From Pedobacter sp. HDW13 (GTDB lineage: Bacteria > Bacteroidota > Bacteroidia > Sphingobacteriales > Sphingobacteriaceae), in contig NZ_CP049868.1 in NCBI RefSeq assembly GCF_011303555.1, forward strand, positions 5,828,001 to 5,892,000: a stretch of 64,000 nucleotides of DNA, written 5' to 3'. Made by a program: the position numbers and the translations under genes. The notes under the pieces are model-generated. The model saw only the letters and a list, made by a program, of their open reading frames with translations. It did no database searches and was not told the DNA's origin. Positions 35,478 to 44,961 of the stretch are shown in pieces (the first letter of the stretch is position 1; every line of letters begins with the position of its first letter).

Positions 35478-36668
35478 ATGAGCAAATCAGCAAAAAAAGA
35501 CTTATACGAAGCACCAGACTATTATTTATTGGACGAATTGTTAACCGACGAGCATAAACTGATCCGTGCAACAGCGCGCGAATGGGTAAAAAAAGAAGTA
35601 AGCCCCATTATTGAAGATTATGCGCAAAAGGCCGAATTTCCCAAACATTTAATAAAAGGACTGGCCGACATAGGCGCTTTTGGCCCGACTATTCCCGTTG
35701 AATATGGTGGTGCGGGTTTAGATTATACCGCTTATGGTATTTTAATGCAGGAAATTGAGCGCGGCGATTCAGGAATCCGCTCTACTGCATCTGTTCAGGG
35801 TTCGTTAGTAATGTACCCGATTTATGCCTACGGCACTGAAGAACAGCGCAAAAAATACTTACCTAAACTGGCCAGCGGCGAAATGATGGGATGCTTTGGT
35901 TTAACGGAACCTGATCATGGTTCGAACCCGGGCGGCATGGTAACCAATATTAAAGATGCCGGAAGTCATTATGTTTTAAATGGAGCAAAAATGTGGATCA
36001 GCAATGCGCCATTTGCAGATATTGCAGTAGTATGGGCTAAGGATGAAGCAGGCAAAATCAGGGGAATGGTGGTTGAGCGCGGCATGGAAGGGTTTTCTAC
36101 ACCTGAAACGCACAACAAATGGAGTTTAAGAGCTTCGGCCACCGGCGAACTGGTGTTTGACAATGTGCAACTCCCGAAAGAAAATGTTTTCCCCGAAATA
36201 AGCGGGCTCAAAGGGCCTTTGGGTTGCTTAAACCAGGCACGTTACGGCATTGCATGGGGTGCATTAGGCGCAGCAATGGATTGTTACGATACTGCGCTAC
36301 GTTATTCGAAAGAGCGGGTACAGTTTGGTAAACCGATTGGCGGTTTCCAGCTGCAACAAAAAAAACTGGCCGAAATGGTTACCGAAATTACCAAAGGACA
36401 GCTTTTGGTTTGGCGTTTGGGCACTTTAAAAAGTGAAAACCGCGCAACGGCCGAACAAATTTCGATGGCTAAAAGAAACAGTGTAGAAATTGCACTTGAT
36501 ATTGCCCGCAACGCCCGTCAAATGCTTGGCGGAATGGGAATTACAGGCGAGTATTCGATTATGCGCCACATGATGAACCTAGAATCGGTGGTTACCTACG
36601 AAGGTACACACGATATACATTTACTGATTACGGGAATGGATGTAACAGGATTAAACGCTTTTAAATAA
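35478..36668 (+). CDS. Acyl-CoA dehydrogenase, glutaryl-CoA dehydrogenase-like
   Basis: This 396-residue flavoenzyme oxidises an acyl-CoA and passes electrons to ETF. Family motifs are GCFGLTEPDHGSNPGGM (FAD/substrate site), KMWISNAPFAD, RYGIAWGALGAA and the catalytic glutamate in VTYEGTHDIHLLI. The ELV.FDNV and RVQFGKPIGGFQ stretches and the position of the catalytic Glu fit the GcdH subgroup, so lysine/tryptophan breakdown via glutaryl-CoA is possible; substrate identity is inferred. Confidence 0.9.
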   Translation: MSKSAKKDLYEAPDYYLLDELLTDEHKLIRATAREWVKKEVSPIIEDYAQKAEFPKHLIKGLADIGAFGPTIPVEYGGAGLDYTAYGILMQEIERGDSGIRSTASVQGSLVMYPIYAYGTEEQRKKYLPKLASGEMMGCFGLTEPDHGSNPGGMVTNIKDAGSHYVLNGAKMWISNAPFADIAVVWAKDEAGKIRGMVVERGMEGFSTPETHNKWSLRASATGELVFDNVQLPKENVFPEISGLKGPLGCLNQARYGIAWGALGAAMDCYDTALRYSKERVQFGKPIGGFQLQQKKLAEMVTEITKGQLLVWRLGTLKSENRATAEQISMAKRNSVEIALDIARNARQMLGGMGITGEYSIMRHMMNLESVVTYEGTHDIHLLITGMDVTGLNAFK

Positions 36669-36670
36669 AA

Positions 36671-39322
36671 ATGATTAAAAAACTTACGCTCTCAATCTGC
36701 CTTCTACAAATGATGGTTGGCTTTGCCATTGCACAGAAAGGAAAAGTAGACATTAACCCGCAACTGCCTAATTGGTTACAGAAAGTAAATGTCATGAATA
36801 ATAAGCCTGCTTATAAAAATATTCAGGACGGGTATTACCTTTTTCTTGTCGAAAAACAAAACAACCTCGAAAGTAAAGAGCAATATTCACATATCATCAG
36901 AGAAATCAGTAACAGTACCGGAGTTCAGAATGGATCCGAAATATCGGTTTCTTATGATCCCAGTTATGAAAAACTAATATTTCATCAACTCACGGTATGG
37001 CGCAACAATCAACCAATAAATAAACTTAGCTTACAAAATTTCAAAATCCTTCAGAACGAAAAAGAGCTTTCGAGATTCATATACAGCGGCCTATATACAG
37101 CTTACCTGATTTTGGATGACATTAGAAAGGGCGACCGCATAGAATATGCCTTTACCATACAGGGCGGCAATCCGGTGTTTCCAAAATATTCTAATACCAT
37201 TTATTTTGAAGGAAACAGCCAGATTGTTAACGTATACAACAATCTCATTTTTAAGCCGGGCAGAACAATAAGAACAAAAAATTTCAACGCTGTTCCTCCC
37301 CTTAAAAAATCAATTGTTAATGGCTTAAATGTTTTCGAATGGCAAAACTCCATGACAAAAACCTATCCTGCTAATGATTTTGAGCCTTCTGATTATGATC
37401 CTTTCGCAAGAGTACAGGTGTCTGAGTACAACAGCTGGCAGGAAATTGTTGATTGGGGATTAAGTTTACAACAAAATTATTCGAAAAATTCTGCCATTAT
37501 AAACGAAAAAGTTGCAGAATTAAAGCTCAAAGCAAAAGGAAATAAGGAAAAATACCTTGAGCTGGCAACCAGGTTTGTACAGGATGAGATCAGGTACATG
37601 GGCATCGAAATCGGTGAGTATTCCCATCGGCCAAACAGCCCTGAAAAAATATTAAAGCAACGCTATGGTGATTGCAAGGATAAATCTACCTTATTGTGCC
37701 AATTGCTAAAGGCGAATGGCATTAATGCTTATTCAGTATTCCTAAATACCTACCTAAAAAAGGAAACAGCTTCATTATTGCCCAGTCCTAATGTATTTAA
37801 TCACGAAACGGTGCTTGTAGAATTTGAAGATAGAAAAATATACATCGACCCCACTGTTTCAAACCAGCGTGGCCCAATTTTAAACACCTATTTTCCTTAT
37901 ACGGCAAAGGTATTAGTTTTAAAAGAAGGTAATAAAGAACTAAGCGAAACCAAACAGGAAAATCTTGGCAAATTAAAATCGTTGGTGGTTTTTAATGTTG
38001 AAGACACTTCGTCGACCAATAAATCAACACTCACCATTACCAGCGAGTACTCGAATAATTATGCTGATAATTTTAGAGAAGAGCTGAATAACAGCGGTGC
38101 TGATAACATTGAAAAAACGTACATAAAATATTATTCAAACCTTTATCCTGGTTTAACGATAAAGGAACCGATTGAAATTAAGGATGATGAGGCTAAAAAT
38201 ATTGTTACCGTTACTGAACATTATGAAATAGACAGTTTATGGACGCGCAGTGAAAGCGATCACTCGAAGCGGATAGCTTACTTTTATGGCGATCTGATTA
38301 ATGATCAGGTTATATCAATCAAGAAATTCAGGAATGCTCCACTCCTATTAAAATTCCCTTGTACCATCGAACAGGAGGTGAGGATTATCCTTCCCGAAGT
38401 TTGGAATTTTGAAGATGAAAACATTACAATAGACAATGATAACTATAGATTTTTATACACAGCCAACGCTAAGTATAATACTTTAACACTGACCTATTAT
38501 TACCAAAACTTTAACGATTCTTTACAGCCAAACAGCATAAACGACTATATAAAAGACAGTAAAGAAATCCTCAACACCCTATCTTACAGCATTTACTGGA
38601 AGGGCGGTACTGCTGATGCTGAAAACAATGGACTAAATCTTCAACTACTCGCTGTTGCATTTTTGGTCTTTTTATTAACCACTTTTATTGCGATTTACGG
38701 CTACACCAGAAGAACAGCTTTCGACATCGAATCTATTAAAAATGCATGGAAATTAGGCGGTTGGTTGGTTATACCCGGCATCGGAATTACACTTAATCCA
38801 CTTATTATTTTGGTTTCTGCAGTAAAAGAAAACCTCTATTCAAACAGGATTTGGGAAGGAATTCAATCAAGCCCACACTCATTCCTGCTTAATGCCAGTG
38901 TGATCTTTACCTTAGTATTTAATGTAATCTTGTTTGTTTTTAGCATGTTCATATTGGTTTCATTCTATAAGAGGCGGGATTTTTTTCCGAAATACTATAT
39001 TATTTTCCTTATTTTTTCTTTTGCAGTAACCTTATTGGATACTGTTGGAAGTATTTACCTACATAAATTAATGAACAAGGAAGCTTTAAATCCTTCAGAA
39101 TTTCTTTCTGTATTAAGAATTGGTATTTTTGCAGGCATTTGGATTGCTTATTTCCTCAAATCAGAACGTGTTAAACAAACCTTTGTGTTTTCTTATCCCG
39201 ATAATGACTGGAGAAATGCTGTAATTAAGGATTTAAATGAAAACTTCAGGATTAGCAATCTCGAAAACAATATTACTAATACGCAAGAAACAATAGATAT
39301 AGACGATCATGAAAGACTTTAA
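36671..39322 (+). CDS. DUF3857 / transglutaminase-like / DUF2569 membrane protein
   Basis: This 883-residue exported protein has a signal peptide (to FAIAQ), a DUF3857 domain (about 50-230), a transglutaminase-like core (about 270-390) with the cysteine in RYGDCKDKSTLLCQLLK, a His in FNHETVLVEF and an Asp in IYIDPT as triad candidates, then a beta-rich domain and, from about 655, five hydrophobic segments that include a DUF2569 signature (LGGWLVIPGIGITLNPL). It is probably a membrane-anchored protease-like or crosslinking enzyme facing outward. Substrate unknown. It is 2 bp after the acyl-CoA dehydrogenase gene and overlaps the next gene by 14 bp. Confidence 0.88.
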   Translation: MIKKLTLSICLLQMMVGFAIAQKGKVDINPQLPNWLQKVNVMNNKPAYKNIQDGYYLFLVEKQNNLESKEQYSHIIREISNSTGVQNGSEISVSYDPSYEKLIFHQLTVWRNNQPINKLSLQNFKILQNEKELSRFIYSGLYTAYLILDDIRKGDRIEYAFTIQGGNPVFPKYSNTIYFEGNSQIVNVYNNLIFKPGRTIRTKNFNAVPPLKKSIVNGLNVFEWQNSMTKTYPANDFEPSDYDPFARVQVSEYNSWQEIVDWGLSLQQNYSKNSAIINEKVAELKLKAKGNKEKYLELATRFVQDEIRYMGIEIGEYSHRPNSPEKILKQRYGDCKDKSTLLCQLLKANGINAYSVFLNTYLKKETASLLPSPNVFNHETVLVEFEDRKIYIDPTVSNQRGPILNTYFPYTAKVLVLKEGNKELSETKQENLGKLKSLVVFNVEDTSSTNKSTLTITSEYSNNYADNFREELNNSGADNIEKTYIKYYSNLYPGLTIKEPIEIKDDEAKNIVTVTEHYEIDSLWTRSESDHSKRIAYFYGDLINDQVISIKKFRNAPLLLKFPCTIEQEVRIILPEVWNFEDENITIDNDNYRFLYTANAKYNTLTLTYYYQNFNDSLQPNSINDYIKDSKEILNTLSYSIYWKGGTADAENNGLNLQLLAVAFLVFLLTTFIAIYGYTRRTAFDIESIKNAWKLGGWLVIPGIGITLNPLIILVSAVKENLYSNRIWEGIQSSPHSFLLNASVIFTLVFNVILFVFSMFILVSFYKRRDFFPKYYIIFLIFSFAVTLLDTVGSIYLHKLMNKEALNPSEFLSVLRIGIFAGIWIAYFLKSERVKQTFVFSYPDNDWRNAVIKDLNENFRISNLENNITNTQETIDIDDHERL

Positions 39323-39689
39323 AAAATACACCTATATACCTGCCCCACCCGAAGAAGTTTATTTAGCGCTTACCAAAGAAACCAGCATTAAATTATGGAC
39401 AGGTGCCGAGGTGGAGTTTGAAGAAGTACCCGGAACTGAATTTTCTTTCTGGGATGGTGATATTACCGGCAAAAACATTGAATTTGTGTATGCTAAGCAA
39501 ATTGTACAGCAATGGTATTTTGGTGAAGAAAACGAGCCTTCAATCGTTACCATCAAACTGCACGAAGATAAAAAAGGCACCTCATTGGAATTTAAACAAA
39601 CCAATATCCCCGATGAAGACTACGCCGATTTTACTGAAGGCATACAAGAATATTTTTTAGGTGGATTGGTCGATTTTTTTGATGAATAA
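39309..39689 (+). CDS. START/SRPBCC (AHSA1-like) domain protein
   Basis: This 126-residue protein opens YIPAPPEEVYLALTKETSIKLWTG and ends with an amphipathic helix, the helix-grip fold of SRPBCC/AHSA1-like proteins that bind a hydrophobic ligand or a chaperone. It is strongly acidic. Overlap of 14 bp with the DUF3857 gene suggests coupling, but the role is unknown. Confidence 0.8.
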   Translation: MKDFKKYTYIPAPPEEVYLALTKETSIKLWTGAEVEFEEVPGTEFSFWDGDITGKNIEFVYAKQIVQQWYFGEENEPSIVTIKLHEDKKGTSLEFKQTNIPDEDYADFTEGIQEYFLGGLVDFFDE

Positions 39690-39821
39690 CGAATAAACTT
39701 ACATACAAAAAATTTAGTAGCGGGTATTTTGTTCTAATTATACAGAAACAAACAATTACTTCTATACCTGCTCATATTTAAAAATTTTGCAACAAAGCTG
39801 CATTTATATTCTTTTTAAATG

Positions 39822-39829
39822 TAACTTTG
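39822..39829 (+). promoter_or_regulatory. -7 box before the TTG start of the Cys/His protein
   Basis: TAACTTTG is a perfect TAnnTTTG ending 5 nt before the TTG at 39835, predicting a leaderless transcript with a TTG start. Confidence 0.4.
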
Positions 39830-39834
39830 TTGCG

Positions 39835-40203
39835 TTGAAGTCGCTACAGCATCCATACCGCAGCAAAATATTTTCCCGCATTTGGGCTTTACTGATATTG
39901 GTAATATTTGTAAACGCAACCCTGGTTGAATCACTTCATGACCATGGTGCAGAAAAAAGCAATACTGAAAATCAATACCTAAGTAAAGGACATCCGATAA
40001 AACAATTGAGTACACCAAAGTTAAAATGCAAACTTTGCGAGGTACTTAAACACAGAGCACACTTCTTCAATATCCCCTCTCCTACACCTCTGGCATTGCC
40101 TATTACGAAACCGGTATTTAAAACCGATGGTTATCTGTTTAAACATACTGTTGTTTTTATTTTATCGTGTAGCAACAAAGGCCCGCCAGCTCTAATTGCT
40201 TAA
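39835..40203 (+). CDS. Small Cys/His-containing membrane protein, unknown
   Basis: This protein of about 122 residues has a hydrophobic segment (WALLILVIFVNATLVESL) followed by HDHG, a CKLCEVLKHRAHFF motif and a second hydrophobic stretch (KHTVVFILSCSNK). The Cys and His residues might bind a metal. There is no ATG before the hydrophobic core; the TTG at 39835 fits the -7 box, an earlier TTG at 39787 does not. It precedes the ABC-TonB receptor operon by about 90 bp and may be part of it. No family recognised. Confidence 0.55.
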   Translation: MKSLQHPYRSKIFSRIWALLILVIFVNATLVESLHDHGAEKSNTENQYLSKGHPIKQLSTPKLKCKLCEVLKHRAHFFNIPSPTPLALPITKPVFKTDGYLFKHTVVFILSCSNKGPPALIA

Positions 40204-40290
40204 ACTGCCATTTATGGCGGTTATCTCTTAATCAATCTATTCATTTCTTTTAATGTGCTGCCGCAAGGCCTGCACCTATACCCTTATTTT

Positions 40291-40986
40291 ATGCTTCAAG
40301 CTATTTCTTTATCTAAGAATTATCAATCTTTTCGTGCCTTAAATCAGCTCAACTTAACAGTTAACCCGGGTGAAGTATATTGTTTACTCGGCCAAAACGG
40401 CGCCGGAAAAACCACTACAATTAACCTCTTCTTAGGTTTTATTGCGCCAACCGAAGGAAAAATACTGATCGATAATGTAGAAGTTTCACCATATGATAAT
40501 CAGCGCCGCAAGCATCTGGCCTATATACCGGAAGTGGTGATGCTTTATGGCCATTTATCGGCTTTAGAAAACCTTGATTATTTTTCGAAACTGGCAGGTT
40601 TCAGCTACGGAAAAGAAACACTCGTTAATTTCCTAAGCCAGTGTGGCCTGGATACCAAAGCACACCACAAACATTTATCGGGCTTTAGCAAAGGCATGCG
40701 CCAGAAAGTGGGGATTGCCATTGCGCTTGCAAAAGATGCAAAGATCATTTTCATGGACGAACCTACCAGCGGGCTTGATCCAAAGGCCACCGAAGACTTT
40801 ACCCAACTGGTAAAACAGCTGGCTAACGAGGGCAAATCGATCTTGATGGCTACGCACGATATTTTTAATGCGGTAAATGTAGGCTCACACATAGGTATTA
40901 TGAAGCAGGGCGAACTGATCCATACACTCCAGGCCAGCGAAATCAGTGCAGCCGATCTCCAAAAACTGTATCTCCAAACCATTTAA
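40291..40986 (+). CDS. ABC transporter ATPase
   Basis: This 231-residue ATPase has Walker A (GQNGAGKTTT), the signature region LSGFSKGMRQKVGIAIAL, Walker B (IIFMDEPTSGLDP) and the switch His (MATHD). Length and style match ABC-2 exporter ATPases such as NosF or CcmA. It should energise the two permeases encoded after the TonB receptor gene. The ATG at 40291 (MLQAISLSKNYQS) fits the family; the ATG at 40255 would add an unlikely 12 residues. Confidence 0.92.
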   Translation: MLQAISLSKNYQSFRALNQLNLTVNPGEVYCLLGQNGAGKTTTINLFLGFIAPTEGKILIDNVEVSPYDNQRRKHLAYIPEVVMLYGHLSALENLDYFSKLAGFSYGKETLVNFLSQCGLDTKAHHKHLSGFSKGMRQKVGIAIALAKDAKIIFMDEPTSGLDPKATEDFTQLVKQLANEGKSILMATHDIFNAVNVGSHIGIMKQGELIHTLQASEISAADLQKLYLQTI

Positions 40987-40998
40987 TACAATCATTTC

Positions 40999-43491
40999 AT
41001 GAAATTGATATCCGCTATTTTTCGCATCATCTTTATTATTGTTTTGTTCCAATTTATCAGCTTCCACATTATGGCACAGGTTAAGGTAAGCGGCAAAGTA
41101 ATTGATGCTAACCATCAGGCCATTAACAAGGCTAATATTAAATTTAAAAGTGGTAAAGACCAGTTGAATACCAGCACCGATTCGCTTGGTAATTTTGCTT
41201 TAATCCTGCCAAAAACAGCCAGTTATACACTTAGTGCAAGTGCAATTGGTTACACTGGCTTTACCAAAAATTATCTCATCAGTAACGACATTAATATTGA
41301 GCCGATAACACTACAGTCTTCAAATGAAGAATTGCAAACTGTTGAAGTGATAGGTACCAACAGCCGAAAATATTATGGCAATTATTCTTTTTCGGCTACT
41401 AAAACGGCCACTGCAAACAAAGATATTCCACAGGCTATTTCATCGGTTTCGAAAGAGTTAATGGCCGACAGGCAGGCAGCTGTGCTGGCCGACGCGGTAA
41501 AAAACATAACCAGTGTATCGCAAAGCAGTTATTACAACCAATTTGCTATCAGAGGAATTAATCAGAATGAAGAAGGTGCAATTATTAACGGGATGCGTAC
41601 GCGTCAGTATTATTTCAATCAGCCTTTAACCAATAATCTCGAACGCATTGAAGTAATAAAAGGTCCGGCGAGCGCTACATTTTCGAGTGTAGACCCGGGT
41701 GGTAGTATTAACCTGGTAACTAAAAAGCCATTGACCGAAAACCGAAAAGAAGTGAGTATCTCGACTGGAAGCTTTAGCACGATACGTGGTGCACTAGATT
41801 TTACAGGCCCTTTAAATACAGATAAAACCCTGCTTTACCGGTTAAATATAGGCTATGAAGACGGTAAAAGCTTTAGGAATCTGCAATACAGAAAGGGTTA
41901 TATCATTGCACCTTCGTTCTCCTACCGCCCATCAGACCGTACCAGTTTAAATGTTGAGGTGGTGATGAACAACAGCAATTCGCGGTTAGACAGAGGGCAG
42001 GCTATTTTTGGTGCCATTGCGGGGCAAACAGATTTGAACAGCACGCCCATTACCTTTAACATGGGCGCCAGCAACGATAGGTTTAATACCCAGGATTTGA
42101 TGTTAATGACCAGTTTTTCGCATCAGCTTAGTAAAGGTATTGCATTTAATGCAGCATATATGAAACAAAACTGGAACGAAGACTTACTGGAACACAGAAC
42201 AACCAATGCTTTTGGTGTTGATGAAAACAATCAGCCTATACCTACGTTGGCAGCTATGCGGGCAGTACAACGACAACAAAAATGGGGCACTGATAATTTG
42301 AGTACTTATTTCAGTATCAATACGCGCACTTTTAGTATTAGCCATAAGCTTGTAATTGGTTACGATAGGATTAACACACAGAAACTGAGAGGCGGAGGAG
42401 AAAATTCGGCTCAGGGTTACCGTTTAAAGGATGGCACAATTGCCACACGTTACGATCCTGCCAAAAAGGATTTATATCTTTTTAAAACCATAAACGGTGT
42501 TAATGCGCCAGTACCCAATGTAGAACATTTCAATCTGGCTAATCCGGCTTACACGCTTAAAAATTTAAGTGATTACACCTTTACTAAAACTGAAATTCCG
42601 CCATCCTATTATCTTGTTAATGGCATTTACGTGCAAGATCAGCTTACTTATGGCAAATTAACGCTTACCCTGGGTTTAAGGCAGGAATGGTACAAAGATT
42701 ACAGCAATTACCAGCTGGCTACCGAAAAGAGAATTGCACAACACAAACTTTTGCCAAGAGCCGGAATTACCTATGCACTCAATCCAAACATCAATATTTA
42801 TGCAACCTACCTCCAAGGTTACCAGCCACAAGGCAACACCTCTAGTCTGGTAATTATTCCGCCACCTGCAGGCACTAATTTCAAGCCTTTAGAGAGCGAT
42901 CTCAGAGAAATTGGTGCAAAATCGGAATGGCTGAACAGGCGCTTAATGATAAATGTTGCGCTTTTCGAAATCAACCAGAAAAACCTGTTGATGAATGCAA
43001 ACGACCCTTTAGATGTAAACCGTTTAGTTGAACGTGGTGCACAGCGAAGCCGGGGTTTCGAATTTGAAGCTTCGGGCCTTATTAGCGCCAACTGGCAATT
43101 TAATGCAGGTTATAGCTATATAGATGCTATTATTAAAGATGACTTTAATCCTCAGTTAATTGGTCAACGGGTGCAAAATACACCAAAGCACAGCGCCAGT
43201 TTATGGACGCGTTACAACCTTGAAACCCTAAAATTAAAAGGTATTGGCTTTGGTGCAGGTGTACAATATAGTGGCACCAAGCTTCCGCTTTACATCAGAG
43301 ATTTCGAATTGCCAGCATACACGCTTTTTGATGCAGCTATTTATTATTCGCCTGTGGGCAGCAAGGTGCAATTGGCTGCAAACCTGAATAATATTTTAAA
43401 CAAAACCTATTGGGTTGGTGCACAAAATTATTTACGCCTTTTTCCTGGTACCCCCAGAAACATCATGTTTAACGTAACCTACCGTATATAA
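40999..43491 (+). CDS. TonB-dependent siderophore-type receptor
   Basis: This 830-residue outer-membrane receptor has a signal peptide (to about residue 27, HIMAQ), a carboxypeptidase-regulatory-like domain (VSGKVIDANHQAINKANI), a plug (DIPQAISSVSKELM; YNQFAIRGINQNEEGAIING; ERIEVIKGPASATF; DPGGSINLVTKKP) and a 22-strand-type barrel ending in NVTYRI. The plug wording is that of siderophore receptors (FhuA/FecA-like); ligand unknown. It lies between an ABC ATPase gene and two permease genes, and its stop overlaps the permease start by 1 nt. Confidence 0.93.
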   Translation: MKLISAIFRIIFIIVLFQFISFHIMAQVKVSGKVIDANHQAINKANIKFKSGKDQLNTSTDSLGNFALILPKTASYTLSASAIGYTGFTKNYLISNDINIEPITLQSSNEELQTVEVIGTNSRKYYGNYSFSATKTATANKDIPQAISSVSKELMADRQAAVLADAVKNITSVSQSSYYNQFAIRGINQNEEGAIINGMRTRQYYFNQPLTNNLERIEVIKGPASATFSSVDPGGSINLVTKKPLTENRKEVSISTGSFSTIRGALDFTGPLNTDKTLLYRLNIGYEDGKSFRNLQYRKGYIIAPSFSYRPSDRTSLNVEVVMNNSNSRLDRGQAIFGAIAGQTDLNSTPITFNMGASNDRFNTQDLMLMTSFSHQLSKGIAFNAAYMKQNWNEDLLEHRTTNAFGVDENNQPIPTLAAMRAVQRQQKWGTDNLSTYFSINTRTFSISHKLVIGYDRINTQKLRGGGENSAQGYRLKDGTIATRYDPAKKDLYLFKTINGVNAPVPNVEHFNLANPAYTLKNLSDYTFTKTEIPPSYYLVNGIYVQDQLTYGKLTLTLGLRQEWYKDYSNYQLATEKRIAQHKLLPRAGITYALNPNINIYATYLQGYQPQGNTSSLVIIPPPAGTNFKPLESDLREIGAKSEWLNRRLMINVALFEINQKNLLMNANDPLDVNRLVERGAQRSRGFEFEASGLISANWQFNAGYSYIDAIIKDDFNPQLIGQRVQNTPKHSASLWTRYNLETLKLKGIGFGAGVQYSGTKLPLYIRDFELPAYTLFDAAIYYSPVGSKVQLAANLNNILNKTYWVGAQNYLRLFPGTPRNIMFNVTYRI

Positions 43492-44948
43492 TGTCGAATA
43501 TTATCACAACAATTGCCAAACAGACCTTTAAAGCAGCTTTTAGCACCAAAGCCACTATGGCCCTCATTATTCTACTGGGTTTATCGCTTTGTATGGCAAC
43601 TTATGTAGGATGGCAAAATTACAAATCGCAGCAAAACCAGCGCCTGCATTATAAAGAATTGGTTAGGGCACAGTGGCTGGCGAAACCCGATAAACACCCG
43701 CACCGGATGGCGCATTACGGTTATCTGGCCTTTCGCGAAAAGCATGAACTGAGTTTTTTTGATTTCGGGATTGAAAGCTTTGCTGGTGTCAGTATTTTTC
43801 TGGAAGCACACAAGCAGAATACCGTTAATTTTAGCGAAGCCAGCTTTGCCAATGGCATGTTACGGTTCGGCGAAATCAGCGTAGCCATGGTATTGCAGCT
43901 TTTGGTTCCGCTGCTCATTTTCTTTTTAGGTTACAACAGCATCTCGGCCGAACGCGAATCGGGCACCTTGAAAATCTTACTTTGCCAAAATGTAAGCTGG
44001 AAGCAACTGCTGTGGGGCAAAACCATCGGCATTATTAGCGTCTGCTTATCTATTTTTTTACCGCTCATCTTACTCACCATTTTATTGTGGGCTTCTTTGA
44101 GCAATTGGCAAATTAATCCTGATTCGGGCCTCCGCCTGCTGTTGCTAATTTTGTGTTATTCGGTATATTTCTTTATCGTTTCGGCCATTACGGTTTTAGT
44201 ATCCGCATATCACCAAAGTTCGCGGGCAGCATTAACCACCTTACTGGCCTGCTGGATTTTTTTTATGGTGATTATGCCCCGGGTTACACAAGCTATTGGA
44301 GATAAAATCCATCCTTCGCCTTCCAAAATAGAATTTGCCAATGCCATTTCTGCCGATATTAGCAAACAGGGTGACAGCCACAATCCTGATGATACCCATT
44401 ATGCCTCCATTAAAGATTCTTTACTTAAAGCCTACCATGTAGATGATGTAAAAAAACTCCCATTCAACTATGGAGGCTATATCATGGCCGAAGGCGAAAA
44501 AATCAGTTCGAAAATATACAGCAATCACCAGCGCCTACTTAACGCAAATTTTGAAGAACAGAACCGTATAACCATGTTATCTGGTTTTCTGAATCCTTAT
44601 TTATCCCTCAAAAATATTTCGATGGCACTTACGGCTTCAGACTTTAAAACCTTTGTCGATTTTCAAAACCAGGCAGAAGCCTACCGCTACCAGCTGGCGC
44701 AAAAAATGAACAAATTGCAGATCGATAAAATGAGTAACATTTCGCCGGGCAAAACTGATAAACCACTGGCCATTAGCCGATCCAACTGGGCACAACAACC
44801 CGATTTCAACTACAAATTTACCCGTTTAGGCACAGTACTGAAAAGCGAAATGCTGGCACTCACTTCATTATTATGTTGGTTAATGGCAGTAGTTGTAATG
44901 ATTCAATGCACCGCCCGCTGGGTTAAAACTATCCCAAACCAAAATTAA
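43491..44948 (+). CDS. ABC-2 type transporter permease (DUF3526-like)
   Basis: This 485-residue inner-membrane protein has one N-terminal helix (ATMALIILLGLSLCMATYVGW), a large extracytoplasmic region, then helices with the ABC-2 signature SAERESGTLKILLCQNVSW (about 155-175), and a second large outer loop before a final helix. This layout is that of ABC-2/DUF3526 permeases found with NosF-like ATPases and metal-linked genes. It forms a pair with the next gene. Confidence 0.88.
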   Translation: MSNIITTIAKQTFKAAFSTKATMALIILLGLSLCMATYVGWQNYKSQQNQRLHYKELVRAQWLAKPDKHPHRMAHYGYLAFREKHELSFFDFGIESFAGVSIFLEAHKQNTVNFSEASFANGMLRFGEISVAMVLQLLVPLLIFFLGYNSISAERESGTLKILLCQNVSWKQLLWGKTIGIISVCLSIFLPLILLTILLWASLSNWQINPDSGLRLLLLILCYSVYFFIVSAITVLVSAYHQSSRAALTTLLACWIFFMVIMPRVTQAIGDKIHPSPSKIEFANAISADISKQGDSHNPDDTHYASIKDSLLKAYHVDDVKKLPFNYGGYIMAEGEKISSKIYSNHQRLLNANFEEQNRITMLSGFLNPYLSLKNISMALTASDFKTFVDFQNQAEAYRYQLAQKMNKLQIDKMSNISPGKTDKPLAISRSNWAQQPDFNYKFTRLGTVLKSEMLALTSLLCWLMAVVVMIQCTARWVKTIPNQN

Positions 44949-44961
44949 ACACTTGCTACAA

